The translations under genes and the position numbers were made by a program. Below are positions 32,211 through 42,245 of a DNA stretch of 64,000 nucleotides, one piece after another. Positions within the stretch are counted from its first letter, which is position 1; every line of letters begins with the position of its first letter. This DNA is from Clostridia bacterium (GTDB lineage Bacteria > Bacillota > Clostridia > Oscillospirales > Acutalibacteraceae). The notes beneath the pieces are model-generated. The model was not told the DNA's origin, searched no databases, and was given only the letters and a program-made list of their open reading frames with translations. The stretch spans positions 124,001 through 188,000 of the forward strand of contig JAFQON010000036.1 of NCBI GenBank assembly GCA_017403185.1, in the 5' to 3' direction.

Positions 32211-34262
32211 ATGCATGTTAAGATTACGCCCAAAAGGCGTGTTATATCCGTCTGCATAATGCTCGCCTTCTTTGTGTTTTTTGCGGTTGACCTTGTGAAA
32301 ATTCAGCTCATCGACGGCGAAAAATACGATGCCGCAAGCTCTTCCGTTTCTTCAAAAACGGCAACAATTCCCGCCGCAAGAGGTGAAATCGTTGATTGCT
32401 ACGGCAATCCGCTCATTTATAACGATCAGGGCTACTCCATTATTTTTGACGCTGCCTATTTCCCCTCAATAAAGGAGCAGGCACAGCGCAATGAAATTAT
32501 TCTCAGCCTCATCAGGCTTTTTGAAAGCAACTCACTTGAATGGAACGATAATCTGCCGCTTGTTATTGACGAAAACGGCACCGTTCAGTTTAAAGAAGAC
32601 AGCGAAAAGCTTATCAGGGAGATGAAAAGCCCCGATATGCTTGACCTCAACGAATATGCAACCGCCGAAAACTGCTTCCTTGAGCTCGTTGACGATTACG
32701 ATTTGCAGGGTTATCCGAAAGAGGATGCACGAAAAATCGCTTCCGTCTGCTATGAATTAAGGCGCATTTTCTTCAAAATCGGCACTCCTTACACCTTCGC
32801 TGAGGATGTGCCCGATGAAATCGTTGCAAACATAAAGGAAAACGGTGATTTCTACAAGGGTGTTGATGTAAGAGTTGACCCCGTGAGAAAATACACCGAC
32901 GGCACACTTGCCCCCCACATTCTCGGCAGAATCGGTGCAATTGATGCCGATGAATACAAAGAAAAGAAAGATGACGGTTACAAAATAACCGATTATATAG
33001 GCAAAAGCGGCATTGAGCTTGCCATGGAGGAATACCTTAAGGGCACCGACGGCGAAGCAACCGTTTTTACCGACGAAAACGGCAACAATTCAACCGAAGT
33101 TACTCTTGAGCCGGAGCAGGGCAACACCATCGTGCTCACCATTGATTCGCAGATGCAGCGTGTTGCTCAGGATTCTCTTGAAAAAGCACTGCTTGATTAT
33201 GCAGGCAAAAAGGGCAATATGGTTGAAAATGCAGGTGCGGTTGTTGTTCTGAGCTGCAAGGACAGCTCCATTCTCGCCTGCGCAACCTATCCAACCTATG
33301 ACATCTCCACCTACAGCGAAAACGCCGCCGCCCTCAACACGGCTGCAGGCTCCCCCCTCTGGAACAGAGCGCTTCTTTCAACCTACGCAACCGGCTCCAC
33401 AATGAAGCCCTCCGTTGCAATCGCCGCTCTTGAAGAGGGTATGATTACAGAGGATTACACCGTTTACTGCAGCGGTCATTATGAATATCTCGGCCAGCAC
33501 TTCAAGTGTGAACAGGGCCATGTAACAAGGCATGTCAATGTTGTCAATGCCATTGATGAATCCTGCAACACCTTCTTCTATGAGGTAGGCAAAAATCTCG
33601 GCATTGAAAAGATGAACGAATACCGCACTCTCTTTGGCCTCGGTGCAAAAACAGGCTGTGAGCTCGGTGAAGCCTCGGGCGTGCTTGACAGCCCCGAATA
33701 CAGAGCAACCCTCAACCAGAAATGGCTGCCCGGCTACACGGTTCAATCGGCAATCGGTCAGGCAGGCAACCTCTTCTCTCCCATTCAGCTTGCAAACTAC
33801 TGCGCAACCGTTGCAAACGGCGGCACAAGATACAGAACTCACTTTGTAAAAAGCATCAAAAGCTACGATTACTCCGAAACAATCCTTGAAAACAATGCGG
33901 AAATCGTTGCTCAGACGGGAGTTTCAGAAAAAACCTTTGAAATTGTAAGACGGGGTATGCTTGAGGTTGGTACAACCGGCTACTGCTCAAGCTATTTCAA
34001 GCACCTTCCCGTAAAAGTTGCCGCAAAAACAGGTACTTCTCAGGAAATACGAAAAATCGGCAATGACTCCGTTAAAATCAACAACGGCTTCCTTATTGCA
34101 TTTGCTCCCTATGAAAATCCTGAAATCGCCGTTGCCGTTGTGGGCGAAGGCATGACCTCGGGCGCATTTCTTGCTCCCGTTGTAGCGGATATTGTTGAAT
34201 ATTACTACGGTCAGAGCGACGAGCTCGAAACCTATCAGCCCGAAAATACTCTTATACCTTAA
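32211..34262 (+). CDS. mrdA: Penicillin-binding protein 2, class B transpeptidase
   Basis: 683 residues: one N-terminal membrane helix (RVISVCIMLAFFVFFAVDL), a dimerisation domain (ARGEIVDCYGNPLIYN, GRIGAIDADEY), and a transpeptidase domain with the active-site Ser396 in TGSTMKPS, the SxN motif as ESCNTFF and KTG as AAKTGTSQE. It cross-links lateral peptidoglycan with MreB/C/D. Last of the mre group, followed 19 bases on by minD. Confidence 0.93.
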   Translation: MHVKITPKRRVISVCIMLAFFVFFAVDLVKIQLIDGEKYDAASSSVSSKTATIPAARGEIVDCYGNPLIYNDQGYSIIFDAAYFPSIKEQAQRNEIILSLIRLFESNSLEWNDNLPLVIDENGTVQFKEDSEKLIREMKSPDMLDLNEYATAENCFLELVDDYDLQGYPKEDARKIASVCYELRRIFFKIGTPYTFAEDVPDEIVANIKENGDFYKGVDVRVDPVRKYTDGTLAPHILGRIGAIDADEYKEKKDDGYKITDYIGKSGIELAMEEYLKGTDGEATVFTDENGNNSTEVTLEPEQGNTIVLTIDSQMQRVAQDSLEKALLDYAGKKGNMVENAGAVVVLSCKDSSILACATYPTYDISTYSENAAALNTAAGSPLWNRALLSTYATGSTMKPSVAIAALEEGMITEDYTVYCSGHYEYLGQHFKCEQGHVTRHVNVVNAIDESCNTFFYEVGKNLGIEKMNEYRTLFGLGAKTGCELGEASGVLDSPEYRATLNQKWLPGYTVQSAIGQAGNLFSPIQLANYCATVANGGTRYRTHFVKSIKSYDYSETILENNAEIVAQTGVSEKTFEIVRRGMLEVGTTGYCSSYFKHLPVKVAAKTGTSQEIRKIGNDSVKINNGFLIAFAPYENPEIAVAVVGEGMTSGAFLAPVVADIVEYYYGQSDELETYQPENTLIP

Positions 34263-34281
34263 TATATAAAGGAGTGTCGTC

Positions 34282-35004
34282 ATGGCACAGATTATTCTCG
34301 CAGCCTCCGGCAAAGGCGGCTCAGGCAAATCGTCATTTACAACGGGTGTCGGCAGGGCACTCACGGCTCTGGGCAAAAAGGTGCTCGCAGTTGACTGCGA
34401 TATCGGCCTGCGCTCACTTGATATTATGCTTGATGTTACCGAAAAAGTTGTTTTTGACTGGGGCGACCTTCTTCTTGACAGATGCACTGCAGAGCAGGCA
34501 ATTATAAAAGGCGATATTGATTTGCTCGCCGCTCCGAGAAATTTCAGTGATGAATTCACTCCCGAGGGCACGGCAAAGCTTTTTAAGTCTTTTTCAGAAA
34601 AATACGATTACATTTTGCTTGATTCCCCCGCAGGAATCGACAGAGGCTTCTCTCTTGCCGCATCAGCAGCAGACAAAGCGGTTGTTGTTTCCACCCCCGA
34701 CAGCGTTTGTGTCAGAAGCTGCTCAAGAGCCTTTGATGAGCTTCGCAGAATGGGCAAAGAGGATGTGCGCCTTGTTATAAATATGTTTGAAGTGAAGCCC
34801 GTCTGCAAAAAAAGGCTGCTCAACATAGACCAATGTATTGACGAAACAGGCGTGCAGCTTCTCGGCGTTGTGCCGAGGGATATGTTTATCTCCTTCAGCA
34901 CCGTCACGGGCAAGCTTCCCCCTGCGGATTCTCCCTCAACGCTTGCATATTCAAGAATTGCAAGGCGTCTGACGGGTCAGAGGATTCCTCTTATTTGTGA
35001 ATAA
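34282..35004 (+). CDS. minD: MinD-like septum-site ATPase
   Basis: 240 residues with a deviant Walker A (SGKGGSGKSSFT), AVDCDIGLRSLDIMLDV and the Walker B-like DYILLDSPAGIDRGF. MinD positions the division septum with MinC. The usual C-terminal amphipathic membrane-binding helix is not obvious; the protein ends RRLTGQRIPLICE. minC and minE are not present. It could be a MinD-like ATPase with altered membrane binding. Confidence 0.8.
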   Translation: MAQIILAASGKGGSGKSSFTTGVGRALTALGKKVLAVDCDIGLRSLDIMLDVTEKVVFDWGDLLLDRCTAEQAIIKGDIDLLAAPRNFSDEFTPEGTAKLFKSFSEKYDYILLDSPAGIDRGFSLAASAADKAVVVSTPDSVCVRSCSRAFDELRRMGKEDVRLVINMFEVKPVCKKRLLNIDQCIDETGVQLLGVVPRDMFISFSTVTGKLPPADSPSTLAYSRIARRLTGQRIPLICE

Positions 35005-35014
35005 GGTGAAAGCT

Positions 35015-36382
35015 ATGGATAATAAAACCATCGCCGCCGTCGCAACCCCCAACGCACCCGGCGGAATAGGAATAGTCCGCATATCGGGCGAAAGGGCAAT
35101 AGAAATTGCCGCAAAAATTTTTGTGCCCGTCAGCGGAAAAAATCTGACCGAAAGCAAGGGCTATCAGGCTCATTTCGGCAATGTTTATGACAATAACGAA
35201 AAAATTGACGAGGCGGTCTGCCTCGTTTTTCGTGCACCCCGAAGCTATACGGGCGAGGATACCGCTGAGATTTCGTGCCACGGCGGACTTTATGTGACAA
35301 AAAGAGTGCTGCGTGCCGCACTTGATGCAGGTGCAATGCCTGCCGAAGCGGGCGAATTCACAAAGCGCGCCTTCCTTAACGGAAAAATCGACCTTGCCGC
35401 CGCTGAAAGTGTTATGGCTCTCATCGGCGCATCGGGCAAGCAGGCTGCCGCCGCCGCACTCAACACTCTCGACGGCAACCTCAGCCGTGAAATCAGGGGA
35501 GTGGCGCAATCCATTGTTTCAATCTGTGCATCGCTTGCTGCATGGGTTGACTATCCCGACGAAGATATTGAAGACACGAGTGCGCAGGATATGCTGCCCG
35601 TATTTGAAAATGCCAAAAAAGAAATTTCAGATATAATCCGCCGCTACGATTGCGGACGGGCATTGACCGACGGTATTGATGCCGTCATCGTCGGCAGACC
35701 GAATGTGGGCAAATCCACGCTGATGAATATGCTCACGGGCTTTGAGCGTTCAATCGTTACCAATATTGCGGGCACCACCCGTGATGTTGTTGAGGAAAAA
35801 ATCGTGCTCGGCGAAATCATAATGCGTGTTGCGGACACGGCGGGCATCAGAGAAACCGAGAATGTTGTTGAAAACATCGGCGTTAATCTTGCAAAGCGCC
35901 GCCTTGAGCGTGCAGAGCTTGTGCTTGCAGTGTTTGACGGCAGCGAGCCGCTCAATGCCGACGACCTCGACATCATAAACTACTGCAAAACCAAAAGGGC
36001 AATTGCCCTTCTCAATAAATCCGACCTTCCCCTTTCGGCAGACAGAAAAATCATCACCGATGCCTTCAGTCATACGGTTGAGCTCTCAGCCTCAACGGGC
36101 GAGGGCAGGAACGAGCTTGAAAAAGCAGTTTCGGAAATTTGCTCAACGAGTGAATTCGACCCGAACTCTGCCTGCCTCACCAGCGAAAGACAAAGACAAT
36201 GCTGCGTGAATGCGCTTGGCAGTATTGAAGAAGCGATTGCCGCCATAAACAGCGGCGTTACTCTCGATGCAGTTAATGTGTGCGCCGACTGTGCAATTGA
36301 TGCACTTCTCGAGCTAACGGGCGAAAAAGCTACCTCGGCGGTAGTTGACGAAGTTTTCTCCCGATTCTGCGTCGGAAAGTAA
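35015..36382 (+). CDS. mnmE: tRNA modification GTPase MnmE
   Basis: 455 residues from the ATG at 35015 (AAGGTG site); a GTG at 34997 overlaps minD and is less likely. It has the N-terminal formyl-THF domain (TIAAVATPNAPGGIGIVRISG), a GTPase domain with GRPNVGKSTLMN, GTTRDVV, DTAGI and NKSD, and the C-terminal catalytic FCVGK. With MnmG it makes the cmnm5 modification of U34. Confidence 0.95.
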   Translation: MDNKTIAAVATPNAPGGIGIVRISGERAIEIAAKIFVPVSGKNLTESKGYQAHFGNVYDNNEKIDEAVCLVFRAPRSYTGEDTAEISCHGGLYVTKRVLRAALDAGAMPAEAGEFTKRAFLNGKIDLAAAESVMALIGASGKQAAAAALNTLDGNLSREIRGVAQSIVSICASLAAWVDYPDEDIEDTSAQDMLPVFENAKKEISDIIRRYDCGRALTDGIDAVIVGRPNVGKSTLMNMLTGFERSIVTNIAGTTRDVVEEKIVLGEIIMRVADTAGIRETENVVENIGVNLAKRRLERAELVLAVFDGSEPLNADDLDIINYCKTKRAIALLNKSDLPLSADRKIITDAFSHTVELSASTGEGRNELEKAVSEICSTSEFDPNSACLTSERQRQCCVNALGSIEEAIAAINSGVTLDAVNVCADCAIDALLELTGEKATSAVVDEVFSRFCVGK

Positions 36383-36400
36383 GATTTATCAAAAGAGTAG

Positions 36401-36540
36401 GGTATGATACCCACACTCTGCCGATTATCCCATTTATTTTTCTTTTACGCAATAATAACAGCCGTTTTTAATTCTTTATAAGCACTAAAACGGCAGTTTC
36501 GGAATACAGCCGATTACAGAGTTCAAAATGACCTAAGCAT
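36401..36540. other. mnmE-mnmG intergenic region with two hairpins
   Basis: The 199-base gap holds an imperfect stem AGAGT-A-GGGTAT / GATACCC-AC-ACTCT (from about 36395) and a second GCCGTTTT / AAAACGGC pair (about 36462-36495). Neither has a clear T-run, so they may be decayed repeat sequence. No ORF with a ribosome site. Confidence 0.35.
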
Positions 36541-36581
36541 CGTTTCAAAAATTTCCATTGGCTGTAAACAAGAGGTTTTTT

Positions 36582-38456
36582 ATGGAGTATATTTCTGAAA
36601 ATTTTGATATTGCCGTAATCGGCGCAGGCCATGCAGGAATTGAAGCGGGCCTTGCCGCCGCACGCCTCGGCTGCAAAACTGCGGTTTTCACAATCAATCT
36701 GGACTGGGTAGGCAATATGCCGTGCAACCCCTCAATCGGCGGCACATCAAAAGGTCACCTTGTGCGTGAGATTGATGCGCTCGGCGGTGAGATGGGCATT
36801 GCGGCTGACCTTAACACTCTGCAAAACAGAATGCTCAATCTCGGCAAGGGTCCTGCAGTGCACAGCCTTCGTGCGCAGATTGACCGCCGTGCATATTCGG
36901 ATTATATGAAGTCCGTTATGGAAAGGCAGGAGAATATGTATCTCCGTCAGGCAGAAATCATTGATATCCGCAAGGATGGCAATGAATGGGTGCTTAAAAC
37001 CCGCCTTGAAGCCCTTCACAGAGTTAAGGCGGTTATTATTGCAACGGGCACCTTCCTTGCAGGCAAGGTGTTTATTGGCGATGTTTCTTATGACAGCGGC
37101 CCTGACGGAATGTTCCCGTCGGTTGAGCTTGCAAAATCGCTCAAGGAGCTCGGCGTTATGACCCGCCGATTCAAAACGGGCACTCCGCCGAGAATCAACC
37201 GCCGCAGTGTTGATACCGAAAACCTTGAGCCTCAATACGGTGATGAGAAAATAACTCATTTTTCATACAGAAAAGATATTGAGGTGCGCAATGTTGAGCC
37301 GTGCTACATAACCTACACGGGTGCAGAAACCAAGAGAATAATCCTTGAAAATCTTCACCGTTCACCCCTTTATTCGGGCAAAATTGACGGCGTCGGCCCC
37401 CGTTACTGCCCGAGCATTGAGGATAAAATCGTGCGTTTCTCTGAAAAAGAACGCCATCAGATATTTGTTGAGCCCTGCGGCGCAAACACGGATGAAATGT
37501 ATCTTCAGGGGCTTTCGTCATCCTTGCCCGAGGATGTTCAGCTCAAAATTGTGCGCAGCATCCCCGGTCTTGAAAATGCAGAGTTCCTGCGCACCGCATA
37601 TGCGATTGAATATGACTGCGTTGACCCTCTGTCACTCCGTCAGACTCTTGAATTTAAGGATTATGAAGGTCTTTACGGCGCAGGTCAGTTCAACGGCTCA
37701 AGCGGATATGAAGAAGCTGCCGCTCAGGGTCTTGTTGCAGGCATGAACGCTGCACTTAAAATTCAGGGCAAAGAGCCCGTAATTCTTGACCGCACAACCT
37801 CATATATCGGCACTCTTATTGACGATCTGGTAACAAAAGGCTGCTCTGACCCTTATCGAATGATGACCTCCCGCTCGGAATACCGCCTTGTTTTAAGGCA
37901 GGATAACGCTGACCGCAGGCTCACAGAAATCGGCTATAAAGCAGGGCTTATCAGCGAAGAAAGATACCGTGATTTTCTCAAAAAGCTTGACCTTATTGCT
38001 CAGGAAAGAGAAAGAATTGCCGCTCTTTCAATCCCAAAGACACCCGAGCTCGATGCAATGCTTGTTTCACGTGAAACATCTGCACTCGAAAAGGGCGTAA
38101 AAATGATTGAGCTTCTGCGCAGACCGCAGATAAATTATGAAGCACTCACTCCCTTTGACAAAACCCGACCCGACCTGCCCTATGAAATCTTTGAGCAGGT
38201 TGAAATTGATATAAAATATGAGGGATATATCAAACGCCAACAGATGCAGATTAATGAGCTTCGCCGCCTTGAGGTGAAGCGCCTGCCTGCCGACCTTGAT
38301 TATAACCTTATCATGGGCTTACGCCTTGAAGCTATTGAAAAACTATGCAAAATCCGCCCCGAAACCGTGGGTCAGGCTTCAAGAATTTCAGGCGTTTCCC
38401 CCGCCGACATTTCTGTTTTACTTATCTATCTTGAGAGGAACGGTATAAATGTTTAA
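36582..38456 (+). CDS. mnmG: tRNA uridine-5-carboxymethylaminomethyl modification enzyme MnmG
   Basis: 624 residues from the ATG at 36582 with site AAGAGG; a TTG at 36558 opens the frame but lacks a site. FAD-binding [17 protein letters not shown], the NCBI-type signature [20 protein letters not shown], the catalytic-loop region [14 protein letters not shown] and the C-terminal [17 protein letters not shown] are present. Partner of MnmE. A perfect parS site lies inside the gene at 38063. Confidence 0.96.
   Translation: MEYISENFDIAVIGAGHAGIEAGLAAARLGCKTAVFTINLDWVGNMPCNPSIGGTSKGHLVREIDALGGEMGIAADLNTLQNRMLNLGKGPAVHSLRAQIDRRAYSDYMKSVMERQENMYLRQAEIIDIRKDGNEWVLKTRLEALHRVKAVIIATGTFLAGKVFIGDVSYDSGPDGMFPSVELAKSLKELGVMTRRFKTGTPPRINRRSVDTENLEPQYGDEKITHFSYRKDIEVRNVEPCYITYTGAETKRIILENLHRSPLYSGKIDGVGPRYCPSIEDKIVRFSEKERHQIFVEPCGANTDEMYLQGLSSSLPEDVQLKIVRSIPGLENAEFLRTAYAIEYDCVDPLSLRQTLEFKDYEGLYGAGQFNGSSGYEEAAAQGLVAGMNAALKIQGKEPVILDRTTSYIGTLIDDLVTKGCSDPYRMMTSRSEYRLVLRQDNADRRLTEIGYKAGLISEERYRDFLKKLDLIAQERERIAALSIPKTPELDAMLVSRETSALEKGVKMIELLRRPQINYEALTPFDKTRPDLPYEIFEQVEIDIKYEGYIKRQQMQINELRRLEVKRLPADLDYNLIMGLRLEAIEKLCKIRPETVGQASRISGVSPADISVLLIYLERNGINV
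38063..38078. promoter_or_regulatory. parS site 1 (inside mnmG)
   Basis: TGTTTCACGTGAAACA, an exact match to the 16-base bacterial parS consensus bound by ParB/Spo0J. Confidence 0.95.
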
Positions 38457-39159
38457 TGCCACGCTTTTAGTATCCGATGCCGAAAAGCTCGGTATAGCTC
38501 TCACCGATGAGCAGCTCTGCCGCTTTGATAAGCTGTCTGATTTGCTCGTTGAGCAGAATAAAACAATGAATTTAACCGCCATTACCGACCCCGACGGTAT
38601 CGCCGTCAAGCATTTTGCAGACAGCATCTCCGTGCTTCATGCAGCCGAAATCCCGCAGGGTTCAAAGATTCTTGATGTGGGCACGGGCGCAGGCTTCCCC
38701 GGCATTCCCCTTCTGATTATGCGGCCTGATATTGATTTGACCATGATTGACAGCACGGCAAAAAAGCTGAAATATGTTGAAAACACGGTTAATGAGCTTG
38801 GACTTGTCGCAACAACTCTTCATACCCGTGCAGAGGAAGCGGGTCAGAGCAAGGAATACAGAGAAAAGTTTGATTTTGTGTGCTCAAGAGCAGTTGCAGC
38901 GCTGAATGTTCTTTGCGAATACTGCCTGCCGTTTGTTAAGCAAAACGGTCTTTTTATTGCAATGAAGGGTGCAAAAGCTCAGGAAGAAATTGACGGCGCA
39001 AGGGCTGCAATCAAAACTCTCGGCGGCAAAATCGTTGCGGAAAAGTCATTTTCTCTCTCCGATGGCGGCGAAAGAACACTTATAATTATCAAAAAGATAT
39101 CGCAAATTCCGCCCAAATACCCCAGACCCTCCGCACAGATTGCCAAAAAGCCCCTTTAA
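38449..39159 (+). CDS. rsmG: 16S rRNA m7G527 methyltransferase
   Basis: 236 residues; GidB family with the SAM-binding motif [36 protein letters not shown] and the [16 protein letters not shown] segment. It methylates G527 of 16S rRNA; loss gives low-level streptomycin resistance in other bacteria. It overlaps mnmG by eight bases. Confidence 0.95.
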   Translation: MFNATLLVSDAEKLGIALTDEQLCRFDKLSDLLVEQNKTMNLTAITDPDGIAVKHFADSISVLHAAEIPQGSKILDVGTGAGFPGIPLLIMRPDIDLTMIDSTAKKLKYVENTVNELGLVATTLHTRAEEAGQSKEYREKFDFVCSRAVAALNVLCEYCLPFVKQNGLFIAMKGAKAQEEIDGARAAIKTLGGKIVAEKSFSLSDGGERTLIIIKKISQIPPKYPRPSAQIAKKPL

Positions 39160-39208
39160 ATTTAATATGAAATGTCGATATGCCGCAATTTATGGCATAC
39201 GAATCAGC

Positions 39209-39237
39209 TGGACAATCCCCCTTTTCGGTGTTATACT
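39209..39237 (+). promoter_or_regulatory. Promoter of noc inside an inverted repeat
   Basis: TGGACA (39209-39214), 17-base spacer, TATACT (39232-39237). AATCCCCC just inside the spacer and GGGGGGATT near 39256-39264 form an inverted repeat around the -10 and start site. Confidence 0.6.
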
Positions 39238-39271
39238 TTAGTCAACGAAACCGAACGGGGGGATTAATTAT

Positions 39272-40102
39272 TTGAAAAGCAGCAAATACAAAATCGGCGG
39301 TCAGATAATTCTTGTGCCGCAGGAGGATATTTATCCCAATCCCAATCAGCCCCGTAAGCGGTTTGATTTTGATGAACTTGAGGGTCTTGCCCAGAGCATC
39401 CGCCAGAACGGAATTATTCAGCCAATAGCCATAAGGATAAACGAAAACGGGCAGTATGAGCTGATATCGGGCGAACGCAGGCTCAGAGCATCAAGGCTCG
39501 TAGGGATTTCAAGAATTCCCTGCATCATAATGGAGGCAAACGACGGCAAATCTGCACTTTTTGCACTTATTGAGAACATACAGCGCACTGACCTCGGATT
39601 TTTTGAAGAGGCTCAGGCAATTGAAAAGCTTATCACCGAGCACGGTATGACCCGTGATGAGGTGTGCAAAAAGCTCGGCAAGGCACCGCCCACAATTTCA
39701 AACAAGCTGCGCCTTCTTCGTTTACCCGAAGAAATAAGGCTTAAAATAGTTCAGGAAAACCTGAGCGAACGCCACGCACGGGCATTGCTCAGGCTCACAA
39801 CGCTCAGTCAGGTTGAGAGAGCGCTTTCTATAATCACGGAAAGACGGCTGAATGTTGCCGAATCCGAAAAGCTGATCACACAGATACTCAACAGCGACTG
39901 CCGCCGTAAAGCTCCGCCCGTGAAGCTGTTTAAAGATGTAAGAATCTTTGTGAACACGCTCAACCATGCGGTTGATACCATGCGCAGAGCAGGAATTGAG
40001 GCTGACTCCGCAAAAAGCGAAACAGACGAATATATTGAATATATTGTCCGCATTCCAAAAACGGGCAACTGCATTATCAAAACAAAAAAATCGTCTGCAT
40101 AA
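39272..40102 (+). CDS. noc: ParB-family nucleoid occlusion-like protein
   Basis: 276 residues from a TTG with a GGGGGG site. It has the ParB N-terminal domain with IYPNPNQPRKRFD, the CTP-binding ISGERRLRASRL, ENIQRTDLGFFEEAQAIEKL and the helix-turn-helix TRDEVCKKLGKAPPTISNKLRLL. Position after rsmG and before parA-parB is that of Noc in Firmicutes. Noc keeps septa away from DNA. It could instead be a second ParB; Noc-binding sites (ATTTCCCGGGAAAT-like) were not seen in the window. Confidence 0.8.
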   Translation: MKSSKYKIGGQIILVPQEDIYPNPNQPRKRFDFDELEGLAQSIRQNGIIQPIAIRINENGQYELISGERRLRASRLVGISRIPCIIMEANDGKSALFALIENIQRTDLGFFEEAQAIEKLITEHGMTRDEVCKKLGKAPPTISNKLRLLRLPEEIRLKIVQENLSERHARALLRLTTLSQVERALSIITERRLNVAESEKLITQILNSDCRRKAPPVKLFKDVRIFVNTLNHAVDTMRRAGIEADSAKSETDEYIEYIVRIPKTGNCIIKTKKSSA

Positions 40103-40157
40103 TTCAAGTACTCCTAACTTACCATATCTTTCTCTTTCACACCCACATCCACAGCGG

Positions 40158-40187
40158 GAGGGGCAGGTTAATTCCTGCCCCTCTTGC
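40158..40187 (+). terminator. Terminator after noc
   Basis: Ten-base stem GAGGGGCAGG (40158-40167) / complement (40174-40183), loop ttaatt. The downstream side is only weakly T-rich and runs into parS site 2. Confidence 0.6.
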
Positions 40188-40203
40188 TGTTTCACGTGAA
40201 ACA
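40188..40203. promoter_or_regulatory. parS site 2 (noc-parA gap)
   Basis: Exact TGTTTCACGTGAAACA, about 2.1 kb from site 1 and 160 bases before parA. Confidence 0.95.
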
Positions 40204-40301
40204 TATTTAATAATCGCAATTGAAAGACGCGAAAAAAATATATTTTATCTCTTTTCTTTATATAATTTATATGTTATACTTAAATGTAAGCAAAAAACAA
40301 A

Positions 40302-40334
40302 CGGCGGGAGCAAGCCCCCGCCCTGCTGTATTAA
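40302..40334 (+). other. Leader hairpin before parA, shared with mnmA
   Basis: cggcgggagcaagcccccgc forms a GC-rich hairpin followed by cctgctgtatta. Nearly the same string stands before mnmA (62799-62830: gcgggagcaaaatgccccgc then cctgcgtatta). Both lie shortly after a -10-like TATACT/TATAAT. Confidence 0.55.
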
Positions 40335-40361
40335 TTACATTATATAAATGGAGAGATTACT

Positions 40362-41135
40362 TTGGGCAAAACAATTGCTGTTGTCAATCAGAAAGGCGGA
40401 GTGGGCAAAACAACCTCCGCCGTTAACCTTACCGCCGCCCTCGGCGCCAAGGGATATAAAGTGCTTCTCGTTGATATTGACCCTCAGGGCAACTCAACAA
40501 GCGGCCTCGGAGTCAACAAAAGAGGTCTTGATAAATCCTCATACAGCGTGCTCATCGGCGGCTGCCCGGCAGAGCAGGCAATAGTTGAAACTCCTTATCA
40601 GAATGTTTCGGTTATGCCCTCAAGCATGGACCTTGCAGGTGCGGAGCTTGAGCTTGTGGATGTGCAGAAGAGAGAATCAAGGCTCAAAAACTCCCTTGCA
40701 TCGGTAAAGGATAATTTTGATTTTATTTTTCTTGACTGCCCCCCGTCACTCGGTCTTATCACCCTCAACGGACTCTGCGCCGCAGACACGCTGATTGTTC
40801 CCATTCAATGCGAATTCTTTGCGCTTGAAGGTCTTTCGCAGCTTATCTCAACCGTCAGAACGGTTAAACGCCTTTATAATCCCTACATAGAAATCGAAGG
40901 CGTGCTGCTCACGATGTATAACGGTCAGCTCAATCTCACTCAGCAGGTTGTTGAAGAGGTTAAACGCTGCTTCCCCAAAAAAGTATATGCAACCTACATC
41001 CCCCGAAATGTGCGCCTTTCAGAGGCACCGAGCTACGGTCAGCCCGTAATGTACTACGATAAATCCTCAAAAGGCGCTCACGCCTATAACGACCTTGCAG
41101 ACGAATTTCTCAGAATGAACGGAAGGAGTATATAA
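40362..41135 (+). CDS. parA: Chromosome partitioning ATPase ParA (Soj)
   Basis: 257 residues from a TTG. Deviant Walker A NQKGGVGKTTSAVNL, IDPQGNSTSGL, and FIFLDCPPSLGLITLNGL. With ParB and parS it segregates the origin region and in Bacillus controls DnaA. The stop is followed directly by parB. Confidence 0.95.
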   Translation: MGKTIAVVNQKGGVGKTTSAVNLTAALGAKGYKVLLVDIDPQGNSTSGLGVNKRGLDKSSYSVLIGGCPAEQAIVETPYQNVSVMPSSMDLAGAELELVDVQKRESRLKNSLASVKDNFDFIFLDCPPSLGLITLNGLCAADTLIVPIQCEFFALEGLSQLISTVRTVKRLYNPYIEIEGVLLTMYNGQLNLTQQVVEEVKRCFPKKVYATYIPRNVRLSEAPSYGQPVMYYDKSSKGAHAYNDLADEFLRMNGRSI

Positions 41136-42002
41136 ATGGCACCTAAAAAAAGCGGTCTGGGCAGAGGTCTTGATTCTCTGCTTTTTGATAACTCACTTGA
41201 AGAAACAAGCGCAGCTCATCCCGTGAAGCTTAACCTCATGGATATTGAACCCAATAAGGAGCAGGCAAGAAAGCAGTTTGACGAAGAGGCTCTTTCCGAG
41301 CTTGCGGATTCAATTGCACAGCACGGTGTGCTTCAGCCCCTTCTTGTGCGCCCGATGATTGGCGGCGGATATCAGCTTGTTGCAGGCGAAAGACGCTGGA
41401 GAGCAAGCCGAATTGCAGGCCTCACTCAGGTACCTGTTGTTATAAAAGAGCTCAGCGACACCGAAGCAGCTGTTATTTCATTGATAGAAAATCTGCAGCG
41501 AGAGGACCTTAATCCTGTTGAAGAAGCCCTTGGTTTTGCAAGCCTTATGAAGGATTTTAACCTCACTCAGGAGGAGGCTGCACAGAAGGTCGGCAAATCC
41601 CGCCCTGCAGTTGCAAATGCACTGCGACTTTTAAAGCTCCCCGAAGCGGTGCTTGACATGGTGCGTGAAAATAAACTTTCTGCAGGTCACGCAAGAGCAC
41701 TCGCAGCCCTGAGCGATGAAAAGCTTATCATCTCAACAGCAGAATTCATCATTGAAAAGGCTCTTTCGGTAAGAGCAGCGGAAAAGCTCGTCAAATCTCT
41801 TTCGGCAGAAAAGAAGGAGAAGAAAAGAGCTCCCGCACGCCACACCTTCTTTGATGAGGTAGAGCTCTCACTCAACAACAGCCTTGGCAGAAAGGCAAAG
41901 GTTATCACCAAAAACGGCAAAGAGAGCGGCACTCTCGAAATCGCATTTTACGATAAAGATGACCTTGCAAGGATTGCATCAATACTTTCTGCACTTGAAT
42001 AA
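41136..42002 (+). CDS. parB: Chromosome partitioning protein ParB (Spo0J)
   Basis: 288 residues. KKSGLGRGLDSLL start, MDIEPNKEQARKQFDEEAL, CTP-binding VAGERRWRASRIAGL, ENLQREDLNPVEEA and the HTH LTQEEAAQKVGKSRPAVANAL. It loads at parS and slides as a CTP clamp. No gap to parA. Followed by a terminator at 42012. Confidence 0.95.
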   Translation: MAPKKSGLGRGLDSLLFDNSLEETSAAHPVKLNLMDIEPNKEQARKQFDEEALSELADSIAQHGVLQPLLVRPMIGGGYQLVAGERRWRASRIAGLTQVPVVIKELSDTEAAVISLIENLQREDLNPVEEALGFASLMKDFNLTQEEAAQKVGKSRPAVANALRLLKLPEAVLDMVRENKLSAGHARALAALSDEKLIISTAEFIIEKALSVRAAEKLVKSLSAEKKEKKRAPARHTFFDEVELSLNNSLGRKAKVITKNGKESGTLEIAFYDKDDLARIASILSALE

Positions 42003-42011
42003 AAAACAAAA

Positions 42012-42041
42012 AATCCACCCGATTTGGGTGGATTATTCTTT
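42012..42041 (+). terminator. Terminator of parA-parB
   Basis: AATCCACCC (42012-42020) / GGGTGGATT (42026-42034), five-base loop, then attctttttc. Confidence 0.85.
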
Positions 42042-42104
42042 TTCAGAAATAAAAATGTTGATAACTTGTTGGAAAAGTGGAAAAACTCTTCTAAAAACAC
42101 GAAT

Positions 42105-42125
42105 AACCGCTTCAAAGAAGCGGTT
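42105..42125 (-). terminator. Terminator of tRNA-Gly
   Basis: AACCGCTTC (42105-42113) / complement (42117-42125), three-base loop, with ATTCGTGTTTTT following on the minus strand. It begins two bases after the encoded CCA end. Confidence 0.8.
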
Positions 42126-42127
42126 GA

Positions 42128-42203
42128 TGGAGCGGATGACGAGGCTCGAACTCGCTACCTCCACCTTGGCAAGGTGGCGCTCTACCAGATGAGCTACATC
42201 CGC
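42128..42203 (-). tRNA. tRNA-Gly (GCC)
   Basis: The minus strand folds as a full cloverleaf: acceptor GCGGATG/CATCCGC, D arm GCTC...GAGC, anticodon arm CCACC-TTGCCAA-GGTGG with anticodon GCC, and T arm GCGAG-TTCGAGC-CTCGT. CCA is encoded (42130-42128). Confidence 0.95.
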
Positions 42204-42216
42204 AACTGCAAGAGAG

Positions 42217-42245
42217 ATTATAGCAGAGTGTTGTGCAAATGTCAA
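42217..42245 (-). promoter_or_regulatory. Promoter of tRNA-Gly
   Basis: Perfect minus-strand TTGACA (42245-42240), 17-base spacer, TATAAT (42222-42217). Confidence 0.9.
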
